Source of the DNA: Bugula neritina
Lineage: Eukaryota; Bryozoa; Gymnolaemata; Cheilostomatida; Bugulidae
Length of the DNA stretch: 64,000 nucleotides
NCBI GenBank assembly: GCA_964035545.1
Contig: OZ037767.1
Location: 23,355,128-23,419,127 of the forward strand
Reading direction: 5' to 3'
A program made the translations under genes and the position numbers. The notes beneath the pieces were generated by a model. It worked only from the letters and a program-made list of their open reading frames with translations, did no database searches and had not been told where the DNA came from. Numbering within the stretch: the stretch's first letter is position 1; each line of letters opens with the position of its first letter. Below, in pieces: positions 24,375 to 37,166 of the stretch.

Positions 24375-26660
24375 TAACAAGTTTATAATCATAATCATAA
24401 TGGTAATCATAAATGATAATGATAAAAAATTAAATCACAAGAATAATGATGGTAATATTTGTCATAAGTTGTTGTAATAACTATAAGGTTGAATTTAAAG
24501 GAAACGTAAAACTTTTAAAATTCAAATTTAATAAAAACATGAGATTCAGATTGAGATAAAATTTTTTATTAAAAGTGAAGAAAAACTATAGCCATAGCGA
24601 TAGCCAGGCATAACTCATAAGTCATAAGCCTAAGGTTTACCAACTGACACCCTGATTTAGTAGCTAAGTAAGCATACAATGACTTTTAACAGCAAGTGTA
24701 AGCGATCACTTTATCTAAATATTTAAATTTGTTTTTAACTTGTGCCAAATAATGAATTATATTAATTATCATTATGATTATTTACAGATATCGTTTACTA
24801 CTTTGTTTTCAATAAATTCGTAGCGAATCTAATAAAAGCATTATAGCCTAAGTTTAATGACCATGAGTTTCACTTCGTATGAAGTCCAACATCGCATCTC
24901 AGCCTCGTAGGATATTTTCCGTACTACGTCCACTACTATAATTAAATATCACCTGATTTCATAATAGACTTATAGTCTTACACACATTGATATCATGGTA
25001 TACCGTACTGACTCGATAAAAAATTCACTAACCAGTCCCATGTAAGTTCTCAGTCTATCTCTATGCCCCCATTCACTTCACCACAAATACCAAGTCTAAT
25101 AGTAATAGTGAAATAGTACAATCGCAATGTAGTTATGTAATGTACATTATCATTCTTAATATGGTTTCACTTTCTGGGACCCACCCAGGGTATAAGTACC
25201 ACTTAGATTGTATGAAATTTATGAAACAGCGTAGTGGATGATGTCAATAATCATACTGATAACTCATACTCAGTCACTGATTCAGTCATTGTGATTGTCA
25301 TAACTTATAATCATAATCAGCAATAATGATATTGATAATCATAATCGTTTATTTATGGTTTAATAAAATTTAAATAGCTATTAAAATTTAAATAAATAAT
25401 TTTAAAAACAAATATGTCCTGTGGGCTGTGATACTCTGATGGTGATAGTCAAACTCAATGTCATAGTCATACTCAATCTCATACTCGTACTCATAGTGAT
25501 AGTCTGTAATACTAATACTGTAATAGTCATAGTAATAGTTGTAGTTATAGGGATAGTCATACTGATGCTCAGTATGAGTATGACCTTGATGCTAGCTGGT
25601 GCTGAGTCTGAAAGTCAAGGTGAAACCCATAGTCATACTGATGATTATAGTTCAATTATAATTATCAGTATGACATTGAGTTTGACTATGAGTATCACCT
25701 TGACTTTTAGATTCAGCATCAGAATCATACTCATACTGAGCATCAGTATGACTATCAATATAACTACAACTATTACTATGAGTATGACTATGACATTGAT
25801 TTAGTAATATTAATATTACAATTAATTATTAATTGTAATATTTATATTAATATTTAATAGTCATAGTAATACTAATAGTAACACTAATGATAATATCAAC
25901 CCAATGACAATAAACATAGTGATGATAATCATAATACGGATACTAATAGTGATACACTAATACTAATACAAGCAATGGTTATGAATCATTGATAGGTATC
26001 ATATTTATTCATATTGCATTTGATTCAGTCATAATCATAATGATAGCCAAAAAATTCCAATTAGTATTACATTTACTATTACTCTATAACCATAAGTCAT
26101 TAACTATTAGAAAATTAACATTACATCTAAAGATTTAAAATTGAATAGTAATACTAATAGCAATAGACATAGTCAACACTCAGTAGTTTAGACTTGAATA
26201 AGTAAATGACTAATAGTTATAGCCTACTATTAGTATTAGTATTACTAACGTCTAATAGGCTACATTATCAACAGTTGTAGTCATGAAATTATATTTGCAG
26301 CATAAAGATAATTATAATGATTCATCATAATCATTATGATAATAAATGATGGTGATAATATAACAATAACCAATTCAGTAAAATATGATATTCACATTAA
26401 TGACTATAGGTTGAGCATTAATGTAGCTGCAAAGTACAAATCAAATTGAATACTAATCTTCAAAATTGGGACAGCTATTTTATTTTTGCTTTGACAATCT
26501 CGATGCTGAATGTTAAATGTAGTTTTAGTTTTACTAGTTTCATTGGACAATGTTGATAAACTATCAGTCTCACTCTATCATTGTTTTAATTTTGAACCTC
26601 GTCATACTCAGAATGTGTATGGTGAGTTTTAAAGTCAAGAGTGATAAGTGGGTATTATTG
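24375..26660. repeat. Degenerate hexamer arrays, (A-S-T-S-A-T)n type
   Basis: Long patches of six-base words such as AGTCAT, ACTGAT, AGTGAT, ACTCAT, most regular at 25430-25805, with looser AATACTAATAGT and ATCATAAT runs on both sides. The same kind of array flanks the retrotransposon at 36055-36575 and 44069-44180. In one frame the array codes only Val/Ile/Leu/Met, which makes spurious hydrophobic ORFs. Confidence 0.7.
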
Positions 26661-26936
26661 ACTGAAGTCTGCATGCCTATCAGTATAATACTGATACTTA
26701 CCGAATGAGTGTGACTCAAACCCAATCAACGATCACCCACTATGGCTATGAGTTGATGACACTTTATGATTATTAATTATTTGTGTAAACATCAGTATGG
26801 ATTAGAGAGTTATTAGTAACCTTATTCCTCATCAGAATAATGTTATTAAAAACTCACGCAAGTTTATAGTCGCCATCCCTGTATGAAAACCTTGATGCAT
26901 ATGGTTTTTTGTTAAATCGAGCTAAGGACTTATTCA

Positions 26937-27066
26937 GATGGGGCACAAGAGCAATTATGGCTGGATGCTTTTTCTAACATCATCAATGGCCTTTACTGCG
27001 ATTCAAACCCATGGCTTCGTGCTTACTAAGCCAAACGCTCTAACCCCCTAGACCACAACTGCTCCA
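26937..27066 (-). repeat. tRNA-derived SINE, family A (minus strand)
   Basis: On the minus strand: tRNA-like head GCAGTTGTGGTCTAGGGGGT (A box), B-box-like GGGTTTGAATCGC about 35 bases later, then a core TGATGTTAGAAAAAGCATCC followed by AGCCATAATTGCTC. The core matches that of the plus-strand copy at 46448-46620 with few differences, so they are members of one SINE family. Confidence 0.75.
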
Positions 27067-27966
27067 TTCAAAATAATGTTAATGAAAACCATAAATAAAA
27101 ATGTAGAACATGGTAATAACTATTTAGTCATATAACCATAACCTAGTTTTATCACTTACATGTCCTATCAATTAAAATACTTAAAATTTATTTTTGTTAA
27201 TATTTTAAAATATTGCGTTAAGTATTATCGGTTTGATTTTCATTAAGTGATTTACTAAGAATACTTCAGTTTCATGGATATAAACTTTACCTTTTATTTG
27301 GCTGTCAGCAACTAGAAAATCTATCTTTAGCTATACCAAATTGCTCATACTTTTCTTTATATTGACAGCTCTTTTTTCTAGTTCGTTTTTTTCTATTAAT
27401 ACATGTAATTGCCTGGTATATGACTCAAGTTAACCTCTTCTTCTAGCCATTTTTGTATACTTATTTTCGTGCCTACCACCAAGTGCTTCAAAGTATTGTA
27501 ATGTTGAAATTGTATACGTTGAAATAGATTCTTTTACCGACTTCTTATTTTTCTGTGCATGCTATTGCACAATGAAGCAGTATATAGCTTTATTAGCGCC
27601 TGTCTCCTACTCAATCTTTGTAGAGTCAAGGTTTATCGCTGTCTTTAATTTAGTAAACAAATTGCTTTTTCATAGTGATTAAAGAATAATTGCTAAGAAA
27701 TGAAACTGCATGTGTAGACAATTATTGTTTAATATACTCGCAATTATGAAATTTTGAGCACATGTATACCAATTTTGAGAGGCAGGCCAATATTATTGTT
27801 GATTGATACATTATCATCTGTGCTTTTGTATTACAATAGTTTTATTCAGATAAATGTATTGTTATAAAAATTAGCTAAACTGCCAATCGTGGGCTTAAAA
27901 GTTCCAAATGTTGTGTTTTATAATACAAGTTTTCATTTACAGGACTTGGTTGATGCGCTAGTCATA
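27067..27966. other. Intergenic, upstream of SPTLC2
   Basis: No gene seen. A TTTACAG acceptor near 27942, 24 bases before the chosen SPTLC2 start, suggests that the 5' UTR is spliced and that the promoter lies further left in this stretch. Confidence 0.4.
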
Positions 27967-30900
27967 ATGCAGTTGAGGTCTGGTAAAGGTGGCTCTAAGC
28001 TAGCATCAACTGGGGCTCAAGGTGATTTTATAGCTGAGCGTAAAAATGGTATTAAAGAAAATGGGTTTAGTAAACATCATGCCACTCCTTCCAAGGTATT
28101 TCCCTAAAATATGTCGAATAAATTACTTTTATCAGTATGCTTGATAGGGATTATTTTTCAAAGAGGCTGCAATTTAAAACTTAACTTTACTCTTGTTCGT
28201 TTGTCTAAAAGAAACAAACATAATTGGGTGAAAATGAAAGCATAGTTACAGTTATAAATAAGTGAAGTCAAATAAATCAAGTTACGTCTTTTAAGCGTTT
28301 TCCGCAGCTAATGTGTATACCTCTGAAAAATAAGTTTTTTAATGGTTACTCAACAGTAAGAAAGTCAGTTAATTCACTGATGAGCTGTAGTAGGTTTTGT
28401 GTAGAAAATCTCAGCAATCACCCTTAGTTTTATTACCAGGTCATTACAAGAAGACTGTAAGAGCAGTTGTTTTTATATTACATTGAAAAATTAGTAGGAA
28501 TTCATGGTGACAAGAGTATTTCACAGGACATGCCATACTTTGAAACGTAAATTTTATGAAAGACCTTCAAACTTCTAACCATAAAACAAATTATAAACAA
28601 TTTTGTTATCAGCATGAGTTCTCGACTCACCTCTACACAGTTGTTGAGTCGATGTCAACATCCCTTGCTAGTTTACACTCTCTTTCTGTTTTGTAATCTA
28701 AAATTAAGCAATTTGCCATATTGTTTATTCCATTGCAAGCCAAAGACGTTAGAGGAGTTTGAGGAGACGCCCTTGATATTAGCCATCTTTACATACATTG
28801 GCTATGGGCTGTTGGTCTTGTTTGGATATTTAAGAGATTTGACAAGAAGATTTGGCTTAGAAACAACTTTGCAAAGCCAAGAAACACCAAAGAATCATGT
28901 AAGTTTCTGTCAGATGTAGGTTTGAGGGCTATAGATGCATGTTTTAGATACTGCCCTCAACTCTGTTGAAATTCTCTGACTACTTGCTCAAACTGACCAT
29001 CGTAGTAGTTAGAATTGCCAATAAAAGCTGCATCGGTCATGTCAATTTATAGTAGACAAACTTGAAAGCAGAGAATGTCTTTGCGCTTGCTCTTTTTTTA
29101 CTTAGACCCGTCTCATTAATTTATTGGTGCGAAATTTTTTGAGGTGAAAAAAATTGTTTAAATTTGCAAATAATAAGTTCTTTTAATTTATCAAGGTTGC
29201 TTTTGTTATCTGTGAAATAGCTCTCGGCCTAGGAGTTATAACTTTATTGGTTCACGGGATAAATAAAAAAACATAAAATTTATTTGCTTGCTTAGTATGT
29301 CTGTGTACTAGTGACTATTGTGTTATTTTTAAAAAAGGTTATATATTTGTGTTCTGCTTACTGCAGTGAAATAAAGATTTTTTGGCATATATTAATTTTG
29401 ATTCAACCATGTAAAACTGAAAAGTTTTTGTTATTTTGTACCAACTCTTCGTCTCTTTCATTGAAGTGTTTTCAGAACTCCTAGCTGGACGACAAAGTCT
29501 TTTATCTATTAGAGGAGCTTTACTGAAATCATGCCAGTCATTTGGTCTCCACGTTTACCATTTGGTTTTTGTATCACCGTTTGCACATTATTCTAGGGGT
29601 TTGTTCCTCTCTATCAAAGCTTCGAAAGTTTTTATACTCGAAATATTTATCGGCGAATCAGAGATTGTTGGAACAGACCAATCTGCAGTGTGCCGGGCGC
29701 CAAGACAACTCTTGTTAACAGAACGTCCGACGACTTTGGCTGGACTTTTTCGTAAGAATTTAGACTATTAGATGTACTGATGTTTTACCTCTTCCATGCA
29801 CTCTAAGTGTAATTTCTGTGTGTGTTTTGAAATACGTGTAAGAACTTGGCAGATTGGTGATACTTGGTTGTATGTTTTGTTGATCTTGCTGTAAATATAA
29901 TTTGATTTGGCTACTCTACTTTTTATTATAGTCTAGTTTACAAAATGCAAGCGTGCAATAGAATTCTTTCAACCTTGTATTTTGATAGCAGTTGGTGAAT
30001 TTAGTTCTTTGATTGATTCTGCATCTGCTAAGTTCCACAAAAGCAGCTTAACAACACCATCTCATGATGCTTAGCTTATGTACCTTTGTTTCATTTTCTA
30101 GCAATACCGGTACCACAACAGAAGCTTTAAATTTTGGCTCCTACAACTATTTGGGATTTGCTGAGAATTGTGGGCCATGTGCTGATGCTGCCATAGACTC
30201 AATTAGAGAGAATGGTATCGGAGTGGCAAGCAGCAGGCTTGAACTAGGTATGCTATCTCTCCCCATTGTGTGAATATGGCACAGCATTTCTAATTTATGG
30301 AAATTTAGTGTGTAAAGAAAACCACAATTTTGGGCATTCACCTTGGCTGTTATCAACCCTAACATCTATTATTATTATTGTGACATGAAAATTCCAACAA
30401 TCCATGTGCTAGTTTGCTCTTGATTACGTTACATTATGCTATCAGTAGATGAAGTTTTGGTTATTGAAGCTCATTAACTCTTGGTCTGTGTTGCTATAAA
30501 CAAAAACTCCATAAACTATAACTTTGAGCATTTTTAATGTGTTGCTAGTGTACTCCCTGGCTATTATTTATTGAGTACATTCTGGTTGTAGACTGTAAAT
30601 ACGTTCCAATATAAGTAGTTATCTCCCTTTCTCAGGCTCCTCGGCGTTACACAGTCAGTGTGAAGAACTCATTGCGGAGTTCCTAGGTGTAGACTCTTCC
30701 ATCATATTCGGTATGGGGTTTGGCACTAACGCCCTTAACATTCCTGTACTCGGTGGTAAAGGAACTCTGCTCATCAGGTGAGCAATATTTTTCTCTCAAT
30801 AGTTTTCGGTTAACATGTTTGGTCATGTGCAGCCTATGAACTTAGCAAATTTCAACTTCTCTTTTACGGCATTATTCATAGAACATCCTGCCAATTCTCA

Positions 30901-33900
30901 ATATGGCCCAAACTCGTTGGTTTATTTGGAAAATTGTCAGCTAAGTGCAGGTTTTAGTATAACTGTACACGTGTGAACTGTTGATATGTATATTCTTGAT
31001 CATTTAGCTCCATTTACTTTTATGATATAGTAGTAACTACATAAAAGCTGCCCCAATTATTCAATTTATTGACCATCAACCTATCTTATAACTTATTTAG
31101 TTGTTATTCTTAAAAGTATCTTTGACTGATACGTAACCTGCGTATTCCTATATTCAAAGTGACCTCATTATTGGGGTATTATTTGAGTCATTTGATGAAA
31201 GTGAATCAAAAGCAGCAATATATCGTTACTGTGTGTTAGCATATTTCAAACCTAATCTCTACTGAGAAATTATTGTATTCCAGTGATGCCCTAAACCATG
31301 CCTCGCTGGTGTTGGGGGCCAGACTGGCCAACTCAACTATCAAAGTTTTTAAACATAACGATGTGAGGCAGCTGGAGGAGATACTGCGTAACGCCATAGT
31401 CAACGGACAGCCCCGCTCACACAGACCTTGGAAGAAGATCATAATAATTGTGGAAGGGATTTACAGGTAAAGAGAGAGCGCCTAGTCACTTGTGTTCAAA
31501 CTTCTTACATCTGACTTATATCTACCGTTTTCTGTGAGTGGCACAGGTGTTACATTTATACCAGCATTTACTTGGTTAGTTTTGATTTTGCCAATATTTA
31601 TATGTAAGTGTTAATTATACTAAAACAAAAGGCCCATAACACTATTATTGTTGTTGCTATTTGAAGTCATTGCTTAGTGACTGGAACTCTGATTATGTTT
31701 CTAACACCTCAGGGGTTGAAAATCCTCAAGAATCAGGCTTATAGACTGACTATTCGTCAGTGTTCTGTATTTTTGATAAAAAGTGTTTAAACATTAATTC
31801 CTTCAGCAAGTAATGTAAAATTTGTTGTTGAGAAGCAGTTATATATTTGAAAATTGTGGTTCACTTGAGTATTTCTAAAAACATTGCAGTATGGAAGGCT
31901 CAATAGTGAAGCTGCCAGAGATTATCGCGTTGAAGAAGAAGTATAAGGCGTACCTATATTTAGATGAAGCTCACAGTATCGGAGCCCTGGGCCTCACTGG
32001 CAGGGGGGTGGTAGAATATTACGGCTGTAACCCGAAGGATATTGATATCCTCATGGGAACTTTTACCAAGAGCTTTGGTTCTGCAGGCGGATATATTGCT
32101 GGGTCAAAGGTCAGTGGTTCTATAATATATTGCATGGTCTTCATAAAATATACAAAAGAATCTCTTATAATATTACATTATATTATATTATCTTTGTCTT
32201 TTCAGTCTAGTGCTAATAGAACCAATGTTCACTTGACTGAGAGCTATAATTGTGCAATACTTTAGCCGCACCCTCTTACATTGTTTCTCACAACTAACAA
32301 TAAAACGCATTCGTTGAATATTCACAACTGTATCTCTTCCCTTTCTTTTTACTGTTTCTAATTACTCTTGTCGGATAATGACAAACACTCTAATAGTTTA
32401 GGTAATTTGAGAAAAAGTGTAAGTCATCATTTTTATATATATTTTTCATTTCACTTTGAAAATAGGCAGTAAAGCAGCTTGAAGTTTGAGAATTTACATG
32501 ATTTTCTTTAAACTTCTTGCCACAAAATTTATTGCAAATGTTTTCATTCTTCAAGACAAAGTACTGCACTACTAGCTTGCTACAAATGAAAAATTAATTG
32601 AATAAACAAATGTTCAAGATCTATTTTCAATAAACAGAAGCAAGAATTAAGTAGTTAAGTTCTGATAGATTCCAAAAGTAATGAGTTTCATATTTACTTT
32701 ACAGAATTATTGTGCCATTTTTTGAAGTAAATGAAAATGTAATACATCAGTGTAAATAATAACTCGGAATGTAACATACATGCAGAATATTCAATGCAAT
32801 TTTACAGACTGTGTAGATTATAGCCATTACTGTAATAGTGCCCCTTAAAATGTTTAATGTTATGTGAAATTCCCTTTAATAAAGTGATGCTAGCGTAGTA
32901 GCGTTCAATTATCTACAGGATTTTAACAATCATTTGTCATTTTATAGAAGTTGATATCATACTTGAGGAAGAATTCGCACAGCTCAGCTTATGCTACTAG
33001 CGTGTCTCCCCCTCTTATTCAGCAGATCTACACCAGCATGTACATCATCATGGGTAAAGACGGCACAGATGATGGTAAGCATCAAAATTAAAAATATACA
33101 TGTTTATCTGTTGAGCTACTGTGCACTAGTGTGTAGTTATATATTATTACCTTTATTTTCTTGTAGGTAAAAACCGTATTGCGCAGTTAGCCAAGAATGC
33201 CAAGTATTTTAGGCAGAAGTTAAAAGAACTTGGGTTCATTATCTATGGACATGAAGATTCTCCAGTGGTGCCATTGCTGGTCTTCATGCCTGCCAAGATT
33301 GGGTAAGAGTGCTGCTACAATGTTGAATATTAATCTAGGAAATCTAAACGCTAATCCTATGCTAATGGATGTTTCATGAGTAACAGTAAACTGTAGACAG
33401 TAGAGCTGATGATAATGGCACTTACTATCACGTTTTGCTGACAGTATGGTTAAATAATGTAGTAGGGCCTTTGTTTAATTTTTTCAGTATATGATAGCCT
33501 TGGATTTAAGAATATTTTATTTGAGGGGAGTTGTCGTTTCATGTATCATTTTACGGTCTAGCAATCATTTTGAATAAGGATTTGGCAGATTGAAAGAACT
33601 TTTAGCATGTACTAAGAACCTGAGCAGAGTTCTGCTGCTGAATGCCTCTCCTATTTCTAACTGGCTCTCTACAGTTTACACTTGTTTATTTCAGGCTAAA
33701 GTTAGTCACTAGTAATCTATCAGAATACATTTTGTTTGTTTCTAATTCTGAAACATGGTTTCTCACTCTTTTTTCGGTTTGATTGAAGGGCGTTTGGGCG
33801 TGAGACGCTGAAGCGAGGCATAGCGACTGTGGTGGTCGGCTTTCCAGCTACACCCATTATTGAATCCCGAGCTCGGTTCTGTTTGTCGGCTGCCCACACC

Positions 33901-34604
33901 CCACAAATGATAGATGAGGTGAGATCTTCCACACTAACTTGTTTCAGTAAAACGTTGGCAGCAATTACTTAATTAGAGATATTAAAGTAAAACTATAAAA
34001 ACATTTGTACTGGGCAGTTGTGATCCATGCCTAAATGCATTTTCTTCATTTTTTCAACCAATTATTGCTATTGAGGTAAGATTCAACAGTATATAAACTA
34101 GGATTTACTTGTTACTAAGTGTAGCTGTATAGTAAATTAATTTCAATTTGATTTCAAAACATTTTGTGTAATACGAACTCACATAAATATAATATAAAAA
34201 CCATTAATTTATCGGAGCAAACCCCACGGTTGCAATAAAACTTGCATAGTATTGTTAGAATTAAATTTATTCTAAACACCTGTTTGTTATTTGTGTAAAT
34301 AGATGGTTTTAGGAGTTGTATGATCTTTGGAAATTTGGCTGGTTTACACATGTAGCCTCCCCCTTTTTTTACAATTTGAGTTCCAGTTGCGTACTGCATA
34401 TTAAAAGTTAGTTGACAGTCTGACACGACTTTACTAGAGTAGCATGGAAAGGCAGGTGTCAGCTGAGTGGGTGTCATCAACCTCATTGCAATCACTTGGC
34501 ATTCTGTTGTATTATAATACTGTTGGCTTTACTAGGCGCTGCAGACAATCAACGAGGTGGGAGATTTGCTCAAACTGAAGTACAGCAGACGAACTCAGCA
34601 TTAA
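27967..34604 (+). CDS. SPTLC2: Serine palmitoyltransferase, long-chain base subunit 2
   Basis: Eleven exons: 27967-28095, 28740-28898, 29597-29751, 30102-30247, 30636-30777, 31284-31466, 31890-32109, 32948-33074, 33167-33302, 33789-33918, 34536-34604; total 531 residues (human 562). An N-terminal membrane helix ([20 protein letters not shown]) follows FEETP. The PLP-dependent fold-type I domain has [56 protein letters not shown] and [16 protein letters not shown], in which the lysine (about residue 365) should hold PLP. SPTLC2 with SPTLC1 condenses serine with palmitoyl-CoA at the ER, the first step of sphingolipid synthesis. The C-terminus ([13 protein letters not shown]) matches the family. 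The second exon could start at 28747 instead. AATAAA at 34979 is a possible poly(A) signal. Confidence 0.95.
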
Positions 34605-35978
34605 TACATATCTCTCTGCCATACAACCTCATATCAACTTCTCAATCACTCAGTTCACAACTATTCAAAGTATCTAAATACATTGAACTACAATAATTGT
34701 TGAAAAAATATTTGTACATTGATAATGAAATCCCTGGAGCTGTATTGTGTTCAATATCTTTTATATAGTTGACTACAGCACATTGGTGTACCCTGTTTTG
34801 TTGCACTTATTGTATTGAACTAGCCAAGGGGCTCATAACCTTTCAATTTCTGATCAATTATTTCCTACTGTTATTTCCTGTTTTTTCAATATTGGCAGTT
34901 ATCTCTAAAGACCAAAGTTTAGAACAATGTTGCATCTTTTGCCTCACTTCCATAATAATTTTCAAGTTTACTGTGCACAATAAATATACATTTGCTATAT
35001 TTATATTCCAGAATAATATGTGTGCGGTTTTGTGGTATTTCTTGTTTTACCTGATAATCTATGAGTGTGCCTTATTTATTCTCCAAGTGTTTTTTGTTAA
35101 ATATCTAAATATGATGTTTTTGTGAAAGCTTTTACTTCGTAAGTCTATGTCTGTCTACTATTTGACCATTTGTGATTTTTGCTTTACAGCTATACCAACT
35201 TTATTGTCTCAAATTAAATTTATTTCTTAAATTCACACGTTATTACTAAACAGGCTACTTACTTCATTTTAAATATTTCTCAGTTACTGAGCAGTTCACA
35301 GAAACAGTATCAAGGATACAAAAGTATACACCAATATACAAATGGTAAGCACAAATATACAGAAGAATACACAAGAATACAGAAGATTTCGAGTATGTAC
35401 TAAATTAAGTAAAATGACCCATTATAAATTTGACTAAATATGGAGATTAAGAATCCTTAAAGCCTTACATAATATAAACACTTTAATACTAGGTGATTAA
35501 CAAATGTTGTGTTTTTGAATAAGATGTACTACTAGTAATAGAGTCTCCGACACGTTACATATATATCTTAGCTTTGCTTTATAATTAATTTTGTGTACAC
35601 AAATCCTGAACAGTGAACTATTTTGGGATTTCGAATCATTTGCCCGTAATTATCAATGATGTGCCGTTGCAGATTTTTAGTCTCTCTACTTTTGGTACAA
35701 GTTTAATTAAAAAAATTAGAAGCATTTTCACACAGAATATATTTGTTTAAGGGTTATCTCCACAGTCAACAATGTTAAAAATAGGATAACTCTACATTTT
35801 TTTTCGAAATTATTCTTCGCCCTACAACTTCGTATTGGGTTTCCCAAATAGATCAAAATCGAAACTGCTTCTTCCCATGAACCTTCACATCATTTTAGTG
35901 AATTTAATTTTACAATTATTGATATTTAATTCCAATTGCAGTAGCACTCACTGAGCCTTGCTAATGGCTATTGTTTAG
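34605..35978. other. SPTLC2 3' UTR and intergenic DNA
   Basis: AT-rich. AATAAA occurs at 34979. A 118-codon open frame at 34769-35125 is rich in Phe/Ile/Leu/Tyr as expected from AT-rich DNA and has no recognisable family, so I do not call it a gene. Confidence 0.5.
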
Positions 35979-36191
35979 ATGACACATTTTCAGTTTGTAT
36001 TGTATTTCTTGATTGGTGTGTTTAGTGTTGCTAACATGGAATGTCAACGACCGATACTGCTAGTCGTAGTGATAGTCATACTGATACTGATAGTGTTAGT
36101 GATACTCATACTCGTAATCATAGCAGTTGGCGTAGCTCTACGAAAATCTAGCTCTAAATCGAGCACTTACACTATGAATAATAGATATTAA
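35979..36191 (+). CDS. Possible small membrane peptide formed from hexamer repeat (doubtful)
   Basis: A 70-codon open frame. Residues 5-20 look like a weak signal sequence (FVLYFLIGVFSVAN), residues 27-54 are an uninterrupted hydrophobic helix made of Val/Ile/Leu, and the tail RKSSSKSSTYTMNNRY is basic and serine-rich. The helix is coded by the ASTSAT hexamer array, so the frame may be an accident of the repeat. The ends lie outside the repeat and still fit a type I membrane peptide. No homologue is known to me and no promoter or splice signals were identified. Confidence 0.2.
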   Translation: MTHFQFVLYFLIGVFSVANMECQRPILLVVVIVILILIVLVILILVIIAVGVALRKSSSKSSTYTMNNRY

Positions 36192-36575
36192 GTTCAACAG
36201 TGGCTGATTAACTTTAGGTGTTTCATTTTGAATTTGGTGAAGTTTTAGTTTTATTTTCAGTATTACTATTATTATAACATTAACTACAACTATAAGTATA
36301 AGTATTTAATTTTGCAATGTACTATTAGGCATTAGCATTTTACTATTGATACTTAGTTTTACAGTTACTATTACACTTTTTAATAGTATTAGTATACTTA
36401 TACTATAGTTATACTAAAAGTAAAATTACAAATGCACCAAAATCGAAATAAAACACTTAGAGTTAGTCTTCCTGTTAGTGTTAGTGTTACTCTTGAAAAG
36501 TTAATCTTTCACTGATAGTAATACTAATAGTAATAGTATTCCTTATACTGTTTGTATTAGGAGTAATAGTCATAG
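36192..36575. repeat. Degenerate hexamer/microsatellite array left of the retrotransposon
   Basis: Words such as TAGTATTAGTATAC, AGTCTTCCTGTTAGTGTTAG and CTGATAGTAATACTAATAG. It continues the array at 36055-36130. The right half of the array resumes at 44069, so the element landed inside it. Confidence 0.65.
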
Positions 36576-36880
36576 TGTTATAGTTTTCAGATTTAGGGTT
36601 GATATGCTGTCCAGAGAGTCTATTTATTTGCTATAGAACTGCACCAGGATAAGTCGAGTGAACGAGTATATTTTACACACAATTATACATTATAAAAACG
36701 ATACATTACATCCAGACAAGTTATACATCTAATCTATTTGACACTCTAGCTTCGACTGACTTAGCAGCGGGAAACTATAATTGCTGCTAACTATCAAATA
36801 CGCTAATTGGCTATTCATTGTTCCGGGTCAATTACGCGACCTTACATGTTGTGCTGCTGGTAGTTCCACGAACCACCACA
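36576..36880 (-). repeat. 3' LTR of the Gypsy element
   Basis: 305 bp. Minus-strand ends TGTGGTGG...CTATAACA. It contains AATAAATAG as poly(A) signal near its end. It differs from the other LTR at two C/T sites (around 36592 and 36798). Confidence 0.93.
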
Positions 36881-36891
36881 CCGCCCCCACC
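36881..36891 (-). other. Polypurine tract
   Basis: Minus strand GGTGGGGGCGG immediately upstream of the 3' LTR. In this class such a tract primes plus-strand DNA synthesis. Confidence 0.7.
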
Positions 36892-37166
36892 AGCAGAAAG
36901 CCCTCTTTCTGATATATATAAAAAAAAACATTCATTAGTAACCGCATACATCAGTGGACAAAAATAATACATAATATACAGGAAGAGACATAATAATAGG
37001 CAGAGTCATTATAACAATCCGTTACCTACAATTGACCAGCTATAGACGAGGAATACCGGCTAGCTGTGGTATAAGACAGGGAATAACCTGTCAAGCAGTC
37101 AAGCATTTGCACGAGGTCCTGGGTTCCCCCAAGAGAATGAAGTTGCGGATTATTCTGACAGCAGAA

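Noticed and set aside
25421-25804. 127-codon hydrophobic ORF
   Set aside because: Entirely made of the hexamer array; no flanking unique coding sequence.
34769-35125. 118-codon ORF after SPTLC2
   Set aside because: AT-rich chance frame in probable 3' UTR, no motif.
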